A DNA stretch of 64,000 nt. Origin: Candidatus Zhuqueibacterota bacterium. GTDB lineage: Bacteria; Zhuqueibacterota; Zhuqueibacteria; Thermofontimicrobiales; Thiofontviventaceae. Each line of letters begins with the position of its first letter. Within the stretch, counting starts at the first letter, position 1. This document shows, piece by piece, positions 39,688 through 52,120 of the stretch. The stretch is taken from the NCBI GenBank assembly GCA_016926625.1, contig JAFGOE010000030.1, positions 1-64,000 on the forward strand, in the 5' to 3' direction. Position numbers and translations under genes: made by a program. The notes below the pieces were generated by a model. It searched no databases. It was not told the origin of the DNA and worked only from the letters and a program-made list of their open reading frames with translations.

Positions 39688-41514
39688 ATGAAAAAAACTA
39701 GTTTGATAGCATGTATACTGCTGATCCTTTTTTCATGTTCGAAGCCGGACGATACTAACATCGTCGCACGTGTAGGCGATATCGCGATTACGGACGATGA
39801 ATTCAAACAGCGTTATGAATTCACACCGCAGATCCTACAAACCCGCGATACAGAGCGGAATAAACGAAATTTCATGACGTCGTTGATCGGTGAGAAGGTG
39901 TTGGCGCAGATCGGTTACGACAGAGATTACGACGATGTGGCAAAATATAAGGCCTATTCGACACAGCTGGAGAATGAGGCGATTGTGGAAAAATTGATCG
40001 AGACGGAGATCTCGGATAAGATTGAGATCAGCAACGACGACTTGAAAGCAGCCTATCTCAAATCGAAGCAGACGCTGCGGTTGCAGGTACTGAATTTTTC
40101 GCAGCAGGAACAGGCCGTCGAAGCGAAACGATTGCTGGATCAGGGGGTGTCGATACATGAGATAAAACGCACCTTTCAGACTCAAAACTTTATTTCGGCG
40201 GATTCCGTGCTCACCCTGACGATGAAATGGGGAGAAGCTCATCCGGTGCTCGAGGATGTGGCCTATAGCCTCGGGCTGAACGAGATCTCCGAGCCAAAGG
40301 AAGTCGATGGTATTTTCTTCATCATGAAGCTGATCGATAAGAGCCAGGATGTGTTCCTGACCGATGCCGATTTCTACACCCAATCTCCTTCATTGAAAAA
40401 GATCCTACGCGATCGGAAGAGTAAAGACAAACTCGATGAATACATGCAGTCCCTGATGAAGGACAGACGTTTGACGGTGCCTCATGAAATGTTCGAGTTA
40501 GTCTCTGCAGAATTGCTAAAACTGTATAATATCAAGGGTGCTGATGAACAGAGTGATGACCTCATGGTAAAGGATGTAGAGGATCTGGATAAAGAGAGTA
40601 CCTTAGCTGAGCATATGGATGATATGTTTGCCAAATTCGACAGTAAAACCTGGACGGTGCGAGATTTTTTAACGAAGCTATCCGTCGGTCCCTATCCGCT
40701 GAGTAAAACATCTGAGCGCGATTTCATCAACAGTCTCCGCAGGATTATCAGGAGAATGGCGGAGTTAGAGACGCTAGCCGCTGAGGGGAAAAAACTGGGT
40801 TTACATAAATCAGACTTTGTCAAGAATCAATCGGCCATGTGGAACGACGCATTTGTAGCCGATATGGTAAAAAATGGACTACTCGATACGGTGAGCGTTT
40901 CGGATGAAGAAATACGCTATTTTTATGAGAAAAATCCGGATCGTTACAAGCGTCCCCAGATGTTAAAATTACGCGAGATCGTCGTCGACAATGAAGCGTT
41001 AGCAAACGAATTGCTGGCGAGGATTAAGAACGGGGAGGATATGGCCCGGCTGGCGCGGATCTATTCCAGGAAGAAGGCTTCGGGGCGCCGAGGTGGAATC
41101 GACGGGTTTTACACGACACAGGCCTGGGGCAGGGTAGGGACGGCAGCGAGTCGCTTGAAGATCGGACAGTTGGGGGGACCCGTGAGACTGGACAGTGGGG
41201 AATATTCGATATTCCGACTGGTCGAAACGCTGGAAGCCGGTCCGATGCCATTGGATCAGGTATACGATGATGCTCGTCACGATGTGCTCAATGAAAAGAA
41301 GGTCGGTGTACTGGATGCCTATCTGGCCAATGTGCTTGATGATGCGGAGGTGGAGATCAATAGCACGGTTTACGATACGTTACAGGTAGAGGATATCAGT
41401 ATGCTTGTGTTTAAGCGACATTTCCCGAAACGAATGGCCGCCCCGCCGGTGGATCCTTTGATCACGTATCCGCAATGGCAGAACCAGATGGACGCAATGC
41501 TGCCGCGTCCATGA
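39688..41514 (+). CDS. peptidyl-prolyl cis-trans isomerase lipoprotein (PpiC/SurA-like)
   Basis: Lipobox 'LILFSC'; parvulin motif 'RPQMLKLREIVVDNEALANELLARIKNGEDMARLARIYSRKKASGRRGGIDGF'. Confidence 0.88.
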   Translation: MKKTSLIACILLILFSCSKPDDTNIVARVGDIAITDDEFKQRYEFTPQILQTRDTERNKRNFMTSLIGEKVLAQIGYDRDYDDVAKYKAYSTQLENEAIVEKLIETEISDKIEISNDDLKAAYLKSKQTLRLQVLNFSQQEQAVEAKRLLDQGVSIHEIKRTFQTQNFISADSVLTLTMKWGEAHPVLEDVAYSLGLNEISEPKEVDGIFFIMKLIDKSQDVFLTDADFYTQSPSLKKILRDRKSKDKLDEYMQSLMKDRRLTVPHEMFELVSAELLKLYNIKGADEQSDDLMVKDVEDLDKESTLAEHMDDMFAKFDSKTWTVRDFLTKLSVGPYPLSKTSERDFINSLRRIIRRMAELETLAAEGKKLGLHKSDFVKNQSAMWNDAFVADMVKNGLLDTVSVSDEEIRYFYEKNPDRYKRPQMLKLREIVVDNEALANELLARIKNGEDMARLARIYSRKKASGRRGGIDGFYTTQAWGRVGTAASRLKIGQLGGPVRLDSGEYSIFRLVETLEAGPMPLDQVYDDARHDVLNEKKVGVLDAYLANVLDDAEVEINSTVYDTLQVEDISMLVFKRHFPKRMAAPPVDPLITYPQWQNQMDAMLPRP

Positions 41515-41582
41515 GATGATAGAAAGAGGCTGTGCTTTATTCGGCTGTAACCATGGATGCGAACGGTAAATGAAATGAGCTG

Positions 41583-42317
41583 ATGAGATTCAGGTTAAAA
41601 ATCGACTTACATATACATAGTCGCGAAGACGTCGCCGAGCAGGTGTTCGGGTACAGCGACCTCCTGTCCGCCAGAGAGATCATCGATCTGGCCGTCTCTG
41701 CCCGGTACGATGCGATCGCCCTTACGCATCACGGTTTGTTGTATAATGATCCTGCTGTATCGGATTACGCACGTGAGCGGGGACTGATTCTGATCCCGGG
41801 TCTGGAGGCGATTATTGAGCGCAAACACGTGTTGTTGATCAATTACACCAGGCGCAAACATATACTGACTTTCGAAGAATTAAGTCGAAATATATCATCT
41901 GAGATGGCGGTTATTGCCCCGCATCCTTTTTACATGGGGAAAACCTGCTTAAAGGGTAAACTCATCGAACATATAGAGCTCTTCGATGCCATCGAGTACT
42001 GTCATTTTTACTACCGTTTTCTGAACCCGAATAAACCAGCCGTCGACATAGCCCACCGTTACCATCTACCCCTTGTCGGTAATTCTGACATGCATCACCG
42101 CATGCAATTTGGAACGACGTACTCGTATGTCCATGCGCAGGAGCGATCCGTACTCGGTATCGTCGAAGCGATCAAGACGGGGCATGTGACTCATGTGTCG
42201 AATCCGTTGACCAGCATACAATTCATTCGTGAGTCGATGTGGCTCATGAAGCGTATGCAGAAGGAAGCATGCTTTAAGTTTGGATGGCGATTAAGGAAGT
42301 TTATAAGCGGAAGATAG
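41583..42317 (+). CDS. PHP-domain metal-dependent phosphoesterase
   Basis: 'KIDLHIHSREDVAEQ', 'AIALTHHGLLYND', 'GLEAIIERKHVLLI', 'LPLVGNSDMH'. Confidence 0.88.
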   Translation: MRFRLKIDLHIHSREDVAEQVFGYSDLLSAREIIDLAVSARYDAIALTHHGLLYNDPAVSDYARERGLILIPGLEAIIERKHVLLINYTRRKHILTFEELSRNISSEMAVIAPHPFYMGKTCLKGKLIEHIELFDAIEYCHFYYRFLNPNKPAVDIAHRYHLPLVGNSDMHHRMQFGTTYSYVHAQERSVLGIVEAIKTGHVTHVSNPLTSIQFIRESMWLMKRMQKEACFKFGWRLRKFISGR

Positions 42318-42323
42318 TATAAT

Positions 42324-42902
42324 TTATTGATGATGCTGTGCCTTCAACCACTGGAGTGCGATGATCGTTTTTGCATCGATTATCTCGTTTCGGTCGATTA
42401 AATCGAACGCTTCTGAGATGGGTATTTCTACGACTTGAATATCCTCGCTCTCGTCATCTAATCCTCCGCCTGAAGCGATCTTGAGGTCATGAGTGACTTC
42501 CACATAGAAGAGGTAAATTTTTTCAGAATTGCTTCCCGGAGTGGAGTAAAAGGAAAATAGCGGTGCGATGTTATCGACGCGATAACCGACTTCCTCATAA
42601 ATTTCTTTAATGATAGTGTCTGTCGGCTCGTCGCCGTTTTCGATGATACCGGCGACGATCTCGAGCAGCCAGCCATCCTGTAGATCATGGGAATATACGG
42701 CGTATCGAAACTGTCGCGTGAAGATGAGACAGTTCGTATCGCGGTTGATCAATAAGGCAGCCACGGAATCACCACGGTTCATATTGAACCGCACGACATC
42801 ATCCGTCATCGTGCCATCAAACTTCTCGTACTGAATGATGGCACGATCGATTTTCAGAAATTCATCAAAGACGCGTTCTACGTTTTTAATAACGACTTTC
42901 AT
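42324..42902 (-). CDS. NUDIX hydrolase (ADP-ribose pyrophosphatase-like)
   Basis: Nudix box 'GIIENGDEPTDTIIKEIYEEVGYRV'; start ATG 42902 overlaps the upstream stop (ATGA). Confidence 0.92.
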   Translation of the reverse strand: MKVVIKNVERVFDEFLKIDRAIIQYEKFDGTMTDDVVRFNMNRGDSVAALLINRDTNCLIFTRQFRYAVYSHDLQDGWLLEIVAGIIENGDEPTDTIIKEIYEEVGYRVDNIAPLFSFYSTPGSNSEKIYLFYVEVTHDLKIASGGGLDDESEDIQVVEIPISEAFDLIDRNEIIDAKTIIALQWLKAQHHQ

Positions 42903-43735
42903 CTGTCCGTGGTTCTCTCTTTCGAATAATCTAAAAATAGTGAATAGCACATCATCTGAAAGACGAGGTGATATAATCCCAGGAACAGAGAAATAGAGGG
43001 GATTCTTAGTCCGGCTTCATACGGAACGGAGATATAACTGGCGATAACGATAAAGATCGATGATACAAAGCTGATTAACAGAGCCGAATAGTAGAATACG
43101 TTGCTCTTTCTTCCGGCCGCGGGTACGGTTTTTGTATCCCAGAGGAATGCAGAGCGGGCGATATCATCCGGAATGCGGCCGTTTTGGATGTAAAATTCCT
43201 TGATTTGATTCATGGCCAGGGCACTTCCGCGCCATGCCTGACGAAGGCGAATTAGATGTAGAAAATAGATCCATCCGATAAAGTTCAGAATGAATACTGC
43301 GAGTTTAAGGAAATAGCGAATATCGGGATTCTGGAATTTTTCGAACGATAAATTTGAAACCGTGATCGTTACGATACCGCCGGTTATCAGGATGAAATAA
43401 TTAACCATGGTGTGACGATCGTCCATCGCCTGTTTCAGAGTCTCACGGATGTATTTATAATCTTCGATAAGCAATGATGAAAATAAGAACGTGTTTTCCT
43501 GCAACCGTGGGTTTTTAAGCTTTTTTACGGATCGAAGCCGATAGGCATGTGCATCACAAAATACATAAAATGTGATTAATACGAGAGCCTGAACGAGCAG
43601 AAAATAGAGAACCATCGATTGTTGATTTAGTTCAGGTACGTAAAAATATGCAGTGTAAAGGAGTAATACTCCTATTGCGATGGTGATAACGAGAAATATG
43701 ACTCGTTTAAATGTACTGTCCATGCTAAATTTCAT
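42899..43735 (-). CDS. integral membrane protein of unknown function
   Basis: Several hydrophobic helices; SD aaggag upstream of ATG 43735. Confidence 0.65.
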   Translation of the reverse strand: MKFSMDSTFKRVIFLVITIAIGVLLLYTAYFYVPELNQQSMVLYFLLVQALVLITFYVFCDAHAYRLRSVKKLKNPRLQENTFLFSSLLIEDYKYIRETLKQAMDDRHTMVNYFILITGGIVTITVSNLSFEKFQNPDIRYFLKLAVFILNFIGWIYFLHLIRLRQAWRGSALAMNQIKEFYIQNGRIPDDIARSAFLWDTKTVPAAGRKSNVFYYSALLISFVSSIFIVIASYISVPYEAGLRIPSISLFLGLYHLVFQMMCYSLFLDYSKERTTDR

Positions 43736-43895
43736 TTTAATCTCCTTTGACAAGTTAAGAGGACAGGTGTGATTTTGTACAGGGACGTGATCCGTCATCC
43801 GATTCTGCGCACGTGAACGATGTGCGCATGCATCTCATTGATCGAGCAAGAGAATTCATGAGATCGGACGACCTGATAGTGTCATTTCAAAGAGC

Positions 43896-45608
43896 TCATT
43901 GAATGAATTGTTGGGCGAAATATGTGGCAGTTAAGCTTTCGCCGGTTATTTTTTTTACTTGTTCCTCCCATTCGTAACGAGCACCGTGTTTGAAGACACG
44001 CTGCATCAGAAAACGTCCCAGATCAGGTTGGTTATAGTAAGAAAGCCGTCTACCCGTGCTGTTCCTGATAACCGACTTGTTGATATGCGCGGTCAGCTGT
44101 GAAGCGAACAGCTCGCCCAGCACATAATTGTGGTAGTATGCCGGGTAGGTGGCCAGATGAATCTTTGTGGCCCAGTCCGGTTCATTCCGACGAGGTGGTC
44201 TGTTGAGGAGTTGGTACTGTTGCACCAGATCCCACCATAGGTTGTTTAGATCCTGATCAGGGTTGCGATATAATTCCTGCTCAAATCGGAACATCACCTG
44301 AGCCCATCGTGCGAATACCAGTCGCTTCCAGACTATATTCCTCCGGATTTCCTCGGTGATCGTGTCGACTTCGACCTCGTTCAGTTTCAATACATCTCTG
44401 AACCAGGATGGGTGCAGCGACATGCGTTCGAAGAAAATGGCGATACCCTCTGTAATGAAGGAGTGAGCTGGTTGTCGCAAAAGAAAGGGAAGGTCAGGAG
44501 CAAAGTGCGCATCATAGACTGCGTGACCCAGTTCATGGAGCAAGGTTTCCATGGAGTATGAATCATTGCTGAGATTCGCCATGATGCGAACATCGCCGTA
44601 TCGGTCGATGTCCTCACAGTAAGCATGCGGATATTTGCCCTCACGCGCGTAAAGATCGCTTGCATCCAGGATAGAGGTCACATCAAGATCGATGCTGCGG
44701 AAGAAATCGTGAGCAAGTTTGACGATGTCTTGTGAAGAATAATATCCGTTAAGATCAGTGGTCGTTACTTGCGGTGCTTCCTGGAAGAAGAGATCTTGAT
44801 AATGCCATGGCATCAGTGCGTTGGGATTTAGTCGATACGTCTTTGCGAGGAGTGAATCCATCACAGACTTAATTCTTAGGAACGGCTCTCTGGTCAGAGC
44901 ATCGAGGTCATCGAACAGGGCGGTCAACTGTGTGAGATTTTGATCGGATAGAGTAAGCGACATGATATAGTAATTTTCGAAGCCCAGATCTCGTGCGGCC
45001 TCATTTCTCAATTTGACGAGTTCGATAACGTCGTTCGCGATGAAACGTCCCACTTGTTTACCGGCTATCCAGGCGTTTTTACGCAGTTTAGAATCAACCT
45101 CTTGTTGCAAAACGAGCTGGATTTCACTGTTAGAGACGCGCCGGGAACCGATTTTCCCTCGGAAGGTGTTGAATTTATTACGGACCGCGGTGCTTTTATC
45201 AACGATTTTTTTCAGCAGATCTGGTTTGATCTGGTTGCTTTGAAACAGTTGATAGAGAATTGCAGCCTGCCTTTTTAAGAGAGGATCATGTATCTCTTCA
45301 GAGTCATGATAAGATTTAAATAGCCGGAATTTCACGGAATCTGAATAGATGGTGCGAAGTTGCATCTCCAGTTCTGCCTGGCGCGCGTACGCTTCGGGTA
45401 ATCCGGAAGAATCTGCCTGCCAACCCGACAGGGCCTGCTGGCGCATCAGTGGTTGTACTTTAACCACCTGGTCTTCGATCATTACGGCGAGCTGCCGCTC
45501 GCTATCATTATACCCGGTACATGCTGTGATCATCAATCCTGCTACCAGAGTAAGCGAAACAATGTAAGCGATTCGGTGCAAAATCCTCTCCTCATAATAT
45601 AAGAACAT
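43896..45608 (-). CDS. M2-family-like (ACE-type) zinc metallopeptidase lipoprotein
   Basis: Lipobox-like 'GLMITAC'; 'METLLHELGHAVYDAHFAPDLPFLLRQPAHSFITEGIAIFFERMSL' (HELGH plus downstream Glu). Confidence 0.85.
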   Translation of the reverse strand: MFLYYEERILHRIAYIVSLTLVAGLMITACTGYNDSERQLAVMIEDQVVKVQPLMRQQALSGWQADSSGLPEAYARQAELEMQLRTIYSDSVKFRLFKSYHDSEEIHDPLLKRQAAILYQLFQSNQIKPDLLKKIVDKSTAVRNKFNTFRGKIGSRRVSNSEIQLVLQQEVDSKLRKNAWIAGKQVGRFIANDVIELVKLRNEAARDLGFENYYIMSLTLSDQNLTQLTALFDDLDALTREPFLRIKSVMDSLLAKTYRLNPNALMPWHYQDLFFQEAPQVTTTDLNGYYSSQDIVKLAHDFFRSIDLDVTSILDASDLYAREGKYPHAYCEDIDRYGDVRIMANLSNDSYSMETLLHELGHAVYDAHFAPDLPFLLRQPAHSFITEGIAIFFERMSLHPSWFRDVLKLNEVEVDTITEEIRRNIVWKRLVFARWAQVMFRFEQELYRNPDQDLNNLWWDLVQQYQLLNRPPRRNEPDWATKIHLATYPAYYHNYVLGELFASQLTAHINKSVIRNSTGRRLSYYNQPDLGRFLMQRVFKHGARYEWEEQVKKITGESLTATYFAQQFIQ

Positions 45609-45780
45609 AATACAAAAAATATTATATAATTTCAAGTAATTTTTTAAACGGAAGTGAACTATAGAGCGGTGGTAAGTGGGCAGGGAGTGTATCGTAGATT
45701 TTTCGACTGGTTTACGCTGTGATGAATAGGTGAAAACCAGTCGTTTTCTTAAAAATTTAAGGATACACACCCTTGATATG

Positions 45781-46638
45781 TTAACCTAAATATTTGCGCA
45801 GTGGTTCGAGTCTGGATCGATGACGTAAGCGGCGCAGCGCTTTTTCCTTGATTTGTCTTACCCGTTCACGAGTGAGCTGAAAATGTTCGCCGATCTCTTC
45901 GAGGGTAAGCGGACGGTCGCCATCGAGTCCAAAATAAAGCTTAATGATTTCTGCTTCACGCGGCTTGAGCGTGGATAATACTTTGTCAATTTCGACTTGC
46001 AATGATTCTTGCATCAATGTATTATCCGGCGGAGCGTAACGGTCGCTTTCGATCACGTCGAGCAGGTTGTTGCCATCTTCGTCTTTAAACGGTTCATCGA
46101 GCGAGAGATGACGCGCTGATGTCTTGAGAACATCGGCGACTTCAAACGCGGTCATGTCCATTTTACTGGCAACCTCGTTAATGCTCGGTTCCCGGCCATA
46201 GGCTTTCTCGAGCTGTTCCAGGGCACGACCGATTTTATTGATGGCACCGACTCTGTTCAGGGGTAGACGTACAACACGAGATTGTTCGGCTAATGCCTGT
46301 AAAATGGACTGGCGTATCCACCAGACGGCATAGGAAATAAATTTGAATCCTCTTGTCTCATCAAATCGCTGAGCAGCTTTAATTAATCCCAGATTACCTT
46401 CGCTGATTAGATCCTGTAACGGCAGACCCTGTCCCTGATATTCTTTGGCAACACTGATCACGAACCTCAGATTCGCTTTGACCAGTTTATCCAGAGCCAG
46501 GGTGTCGCCTTTTTTTATAAGTCGCGCGAGCCTAATCTCCTCTTCAGGTGGCAGCGGCGAGTAACCACCGATTTCCTCAAGATATTTTTCAATTGATTGT
46601 TTGGAACGATTTTCCGATACTTTTTTCTTCTTTGCCAT
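45781..46638 (-). CDS. rpoD: primary RNA polymerase sigma factor (short RpoD/SigA type)
   Basis: '[73 protein letters not shown]', '[30 protein letters not shown]'. Confidence 0.95.
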   Translation of the reverse strand: MAKKKKVSENRSKQSIEKYLEEIGGYSPLPPEEEIRLARLIKKGDTLALDKLVKANLRFVISVAKEYQGQGLPLQDLISEGNLGLIKAAQRFDETRGFKFISYAVWWIRQSILQALAEQSRVVRLPLNRVGAINKIGRALEQLEKAYGREPSINEVASKMDMTAFEVADVLKTSARHLSLDEPFKDEDGNNLLDVIESDRYAPPDNTLMQESLQVEIDKVLSTLKPREAEIIKLYFGLDGDRPLTLEEIGEHFQLTRERVRQIKEKALRRLRHRSRLEPLRKYLG

Positions 46639-47208
46639 AAGGCATCCCATACTTTCCCTTAAATACTCTTCTTTCCATTAATTAATCCATTACACGACAT
46701 CGTAACCTTAACTACGCTCCGCTTCCCCCCAGAATACTATGTACAGAATACTTCGTTATCTTCTTCTCAATTTATTAGGCTGGAATTCAGAAGTAGTGAT
46801 GAGGTGATGAACTATTTTTTATCCTGTCGAATTTAAAAATCATAATAACGATTTAAAGCAACAAACAAGACGTGGCGTGTCTTAACCAGTCGCTATAGTA
46901 TTAATTTTTACAACATGGTCTGTCAATTTATCCCATATTATTGATCAGTAAAACATATCTTAAACACGCAACGATCTAAAGGTTTATCAATTCGTTGGAA
47001 AAATCACTTCCTTTCAGGATAAAAAATTAGTTCTATGTTACTTGCTCAAGTTCTCAAAGTTCCCGATTTATCTGACCAAAATTAGAGATCTTGTTTCTTT
47101 GTGCAGGTAAAATTATGTATCGTTTAATATACTAAATAATATGACAGTTGTCAAGCCCTTCATGATGAATTTATCAAAAAAATTTATTTTATGCAATATT
47201 TATGAACT

Positions 47209-47634
47209 TCATGTCAAATACTTTATGATCTCGACTTGCGTTCCCATGTCATTAAATGAATAGGCTACCTTATCCATCAATGTCCGTACAATATAGATGC
47301 CTCTACCGCTCTCTTTGAGCAGATTTTCCGGTGCCACAGGATTATCGACTGCGTTAAGATCGAAACCTCGACCCTCATCTTGAATTAGAATACGAATACC
47401 CTGTTCGCTGATGTAATAGTCAATAATGACCCGCTTGGTTTCGTCGAGCCTGTTGCCGTGCGTGATGGCGTTACCGACTATCTCAGTTATCGAAATCGCC
47501 AGACTATCGCGATCTTCCTCGGTAAAGCCCATTTCCGTCACAATATTTTCGGTTACTTCTTCTACATGCTGAATTTCATTCAAATCACTCTGAACAACCA
47601 AGCGATAATGATCACGCAACTTCTCTTTTCGCAC
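47209..47634 (-). CDS. RsbW-like anti-sigma/serine kinase ATP-binding protein
   Basis: HATPase_c_2 type 'ISITEIVGNAITHGN', 'ILIQDEGRGFDLNAVDNP', 'SGRGIYIVRTLMDKV'. Confidence 0.9.
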   Translation of the reverse strand: MRKEKLRDHYRLVVQSDLNEIQHVEEVTENIVTEMGFTEEDRDSLAISITEIVGNAITHGNRLDETKRVIIDYYISEQGIRILIQDEGRGFDLNAVDNPVAPENLLKESGRGIYIVRTLMDKVAYSFNDMGTQVEIIKYLT

Positions 47635-47649
47635 GTGTCATCTCCTTAA

Positions 47650-49551
47650 TTAGAGATACCATGATAAATTCAAATTAATATTATTTATATGATATCGATC
47701 CTGTCCAACTCGATCTATGAATCGTCTTACCGCCGTTAATGAAAAATTCAATCCCGGATGAGGAGCATAAATCAGTTTGAGGCTCGGTCCGAAGCTGAAA
47801 TATTCATTACGACTAGGAGAACCAGAGCCTGTTGCTGACTCATATAGTTTAAAATCTTCTTTACGCTCGTAGAGAACGAAACCCGTGGAAAAGGTCACAT
47901 AGTGCCATGGTGTGTAGTCGACGCTGGATCGGACGTAATGATTCTGACGAGTGGTTATCACCGTCTCCTTCCACTGATCCCATAGCAATTTACCATTTTC
48001 CTCCAGTTCCAATCTGTAGTTTGCGTTCATCTGTATCGTCCTGCTCAGCTGATATTGAATGGCTTGCTGCATTGAAAATTTACGGAATACATAGCTTCTG
48101 ATATCGGTTGGACTAAACGTCTGCTCGAAATCATATTCTACATAATTGGCCAATACCTCGAGCGATTGGACCCACTGAAAGCTTTTATTAGGAACGAACG
48201 ATAATTCAGGACTCAGCCTGAAGATCCGCATCCAGTTATTATCAGCACTTCGTTCACCGAAGATGAAAACAAGGTGCTTCAGATTAACGCCTAAGTTGGT
48301 ACTAAGTTTCATCATTTCATTGAAATAATGAATTTGAGTAATTCCGGCGTTTATTCTCAGCTCATCATGATCATCGTTATTTTCATCGTCCGGTGTATCG
48401 TATCGGTATCGACTGATCGACACGTTCGTCATCAGCGAGTCACGATTAGAAAAACGGAGATGCAAAACGTTTGCCAAAGAGACGCGTGAGCTCTTAAAGT
48501 CAGGTGATGCATAGCTAAACTGTGGGGAGAAAGGTGAGTACCTCTCCGAATATGGTACGTCATTTTTCTGTGTTTCGGTCAAATAACTAAACTTTAAACT
48601 CTCCCTTATGTTTTTTCGCTCGAATTTGAGATCGAACTCATTGAATGTACTCAGTTCATGTTTGGATCGCGACAGATCAATATCATCGGTATTGAACCGG
48701 CTTACCTGAGTTTCTCGTGTCGTAATATCACTGTGCACATTAAAACGTATCTGATCATTGACGTGATATTTGAGAACGTTGGTGAATTTGCCGAGTTGTT
48801 CGTCGAGGCTTTCGATGGGAAGCGTCAATAGATCAAATTGACCGTAGTTATCACGTCGTTTTTTGGAATAGCTCACGGACAAAGAATCGGATGTGTCCAT
48901 ATAAAATTGTCTGGTGACCTTATAATTTATTTTAAGGTCCCTGTTCTTTCTCTTTTCAAATTCATCGCCATCGATGAAAAATTGAAATGAATTGACGTAC
49001 TCATTGATATCGATATAGGGTATACGTATATCAAATAAATAGGTTGCTCCGTTATCCAGCTCATCAAACCGCTCGTCAAATTTATAACCTAATTGCGAAT
49101 TGATGTTAATCACCCTGGATGGCTGATAGACGAGTCCCAGGCTTCCGGAGTTTGTTTTAATCTCGTTTTTAATGCCCGATAATCTGTCCGAGAAATAGAC
49201 TGAGGACGTCATTATCTTCCCGATGAGGGTGGGTGAAAATTTCCAGGAGTAATCGATCGATAATACGTTGTCGTCCTTCCACTTTTTTTGATTGTCTGTG
49301 AGACGCATTAAGGTGGAATTAAAATTTTCAACGACCTGTATTGATGCTTTTGGGCTGAGTTCAGTTTCAAAAGTGAAACCATAGAGCCATCGATATATAT
49401 TAAAATTTTGCTCAAATCCAAGCTGATTGATGAACGTGGGATGCTGTTCAACGTTATCCGTGTCAGAGAAAGCAGTTACTGCTGTAGAAAAAACGAGGAC
49501 AATAACGACATATATGCTGAGTTTGGTAATGGGCATGGATGCATGAACCAT
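47650..49551 (-). CDS. predicted outer-membrane beta-barrel protein
   Basis: Signal peptide, about 600 aa of alternating aromatic/polar strands, C-terminal 'INLNLSWYL' with terminal hydrophobic residues. Confidence 0.65.
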   Translation of the reverse strand: MVHASMPITKLSIYVVIVLVFSTAVTAFSDTDNVEQHPTFINQLGFEQNFNIYRWLYGFTFETELSPKASIQVVENFNSTLMRLTDNQKKWKDDNVLSIDYSWKFSPTLIGKIMTSSVYFSDRLSGIKNEIKTNSGSLGLVYQPSRVININSQLGYKFDERFDELDNGATYLFDIRIPYIDINEYVNSFQFFIDGDEFEKRKNRDLKINYKVTRQFYMDTSDSLSVSYSKKRRDNYGQFDLLTLPIESLDEQLGKFTNVLKYHVNDQIRFNVHSDITTRETQVSRFNTDDIDLSRSKHELSTFNEFDLKFERKNIRESLKFSYLTETQKNDVPYSERYSPFSPQFSYASPDFKSSRVSLANVLHLRFSNRDSLMTNVSISRYRYDTPDDENNDDHDELRINAGITQIHYFNEMMKLSTNLGVNLKHLVFIFGERSADNNWMRIFRLSPELSFVPNKSFQWVQSLEVLANYVEYDFEQTFSPTDIRSYVFRKFSMQQAIQYQLSRTIQMNANYRLELEENGKLLWDQWKETVITTRQNHYVRSSVDYTPWHYVTFSTGFVLYERKEDFKLYESATGSGSPSRNEYFSFGPSLKLIYAPHPGLNFSLTAVRRFIDRVGQDRYHINNINLNLSWYL

Positions 49552-50267
49552 TATTGTTCTTGAGACTTGGCTGGTATCGGGTTATGGGTATCGTCATCGA
49601 CTCGAACAGGCTGATTCACATTGTCCATATCGATGAATTTGGGATCTTTAGCGACGAACGCCTGCTTCGTATGTTCGGGAATGATGGCTCCGCCAGAGAT
49701 AATCAATTTCATGGCATCTTCGATGGACATCGACAATCTGATCACGTCCTTTTTAGGGACGAATAGCAGGAAACCCGATGTCGGATTAGGCGTGGTGGGA
49801 AGAAAGACGCTGACCACATCATGATCCAGCAATTTCTGAATTTCCCCCTTGGTATCCTGGGTAAAAAAAGCGATCGAATATAATCCCTGTCTCGGATAAG
49901 GTATCAGCACGGCCTCTTTAAATACTTCTCTTTTTTCTGAGAGGAACGCCTGACTTATCTGTTGGATCGCAATGTAGATACGATTGATAAGTGGGATTTT
50001 GGTAACGATCATATCGCCGATCGCAAGCACTTTTTTGCCTACATAGTTTCGGGCAACGATGCCGGTGAAGACGATGATCAGAATCACGGAGATAAATCCT
50101 AATCCGGGAATCGGATCCAGTCCGAAACGAGCTAAGAAGCCGCCAATGAACCCTTTCAACAGGCTATCGATCTTTGTGAACAGCCATGAGATGAGAAACA
50201 TGGTTGCCACGAACGGTCCCAGCACCACTAATCCGGTTAGAAAATAGATCTTTATTTTTTTCCACAT
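49551..50267 (-). CDS. DUF502 family membrane protein
   Basis: 'TGLVVLGPFVATMFLISWLFTKIDSLL', 'IPGLGFISVILIIVFTGIVARNYVGKK', 'VFLPTTPNPTSGFLLFVPKKDVI'. Confidence 0.92.
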   Translation of the reverse strand: MWKKIKIYFLTGLVVLGPFVATMFLISWLFTKIDSLLKGFIGGFLARFGLDPIPGLGFISVILIIVFTGIVARNYVGKKVLAIGDMIVTKIPLINRIYIAIQQISQAFLSEKREVFKEAVLIPYPRQGLYSIAFFTQDTKGEIQKLLDHDVVSVFLPTTPNPTSGFLLFVPKKDVIRLSMSIEDAMKLIISGGAIIPEHTKQAFVAKDPKFIDMDNVNQPVRVDDDTHNPIPAKSQEQ

Positions 50268-50284
50268 AAGATGATCGCCCTCAA

Positions 50285-50626
50285 CTAATCCCCGTTTGAT
50301 TTTTCGGGCGGAGGATTGATGATGTATAATTTTTCATTTTTTTTGGCCATGCGATGTTCTTCGCGCGCTACTTTTTCGATATGTCGATAATTATTCTTCA
50401 ATAATTCAATTTCATCGGTCAGGTCCTTACTTTCGGCTGTCAATTCTTCGATACGTTTCAATATTCTGTTCTTTTCCCTCGCCAGTTGCATGTATTTGAT
50501 AAGACCCTGATCACCCTGGATAAAAATATACACCAGAATTAGGATAAAAACAAGTGCTAACCATCTGATTTTTTTTATCGACAGAGAAGATTGTTTTTCG
50601 GAATGTCGTTTACGTGTTTTTTTCAT
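50285..50626 (-). CDS. FtsB/DivIC family septum formation initiator
   Basis: Single TM followed by coiled coil and 'NNYRHIEKVAREEHRMAKKNEKLYII'. Confidence 0.85.
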   Translation of the reverse strand: MKKTRKRHSEKQSSLSIKKIRWLALVFILILVYIFIQGDQGLIKYMQLAREKNRILKRIEELTAESKDLTDEIELLKNNYRHIEKVAREEHRMAKKNEKLYIINPPPEKSNGD

Positions 50627-50775
50627 TGCAACACATTGGCTGTATAGAATGCAGGTCACAAGCAAAACGGCTGTTACGCGTCGCTCATTATTTTATCAAA
50701 AGAACGACCGTATCACAGAGTTCATCGCCGATAGATTTCCTTGCAACCTGCATCGATTAAAATCAACGAATAGAA

Positions 50776-52062
<1,287 letters not shown>

Positions 52063-52120
52063 TCACTCCTTGTTGTTAACTTACGTACAGGTAATATATA
52101 TATGATGTAACGATGATTAA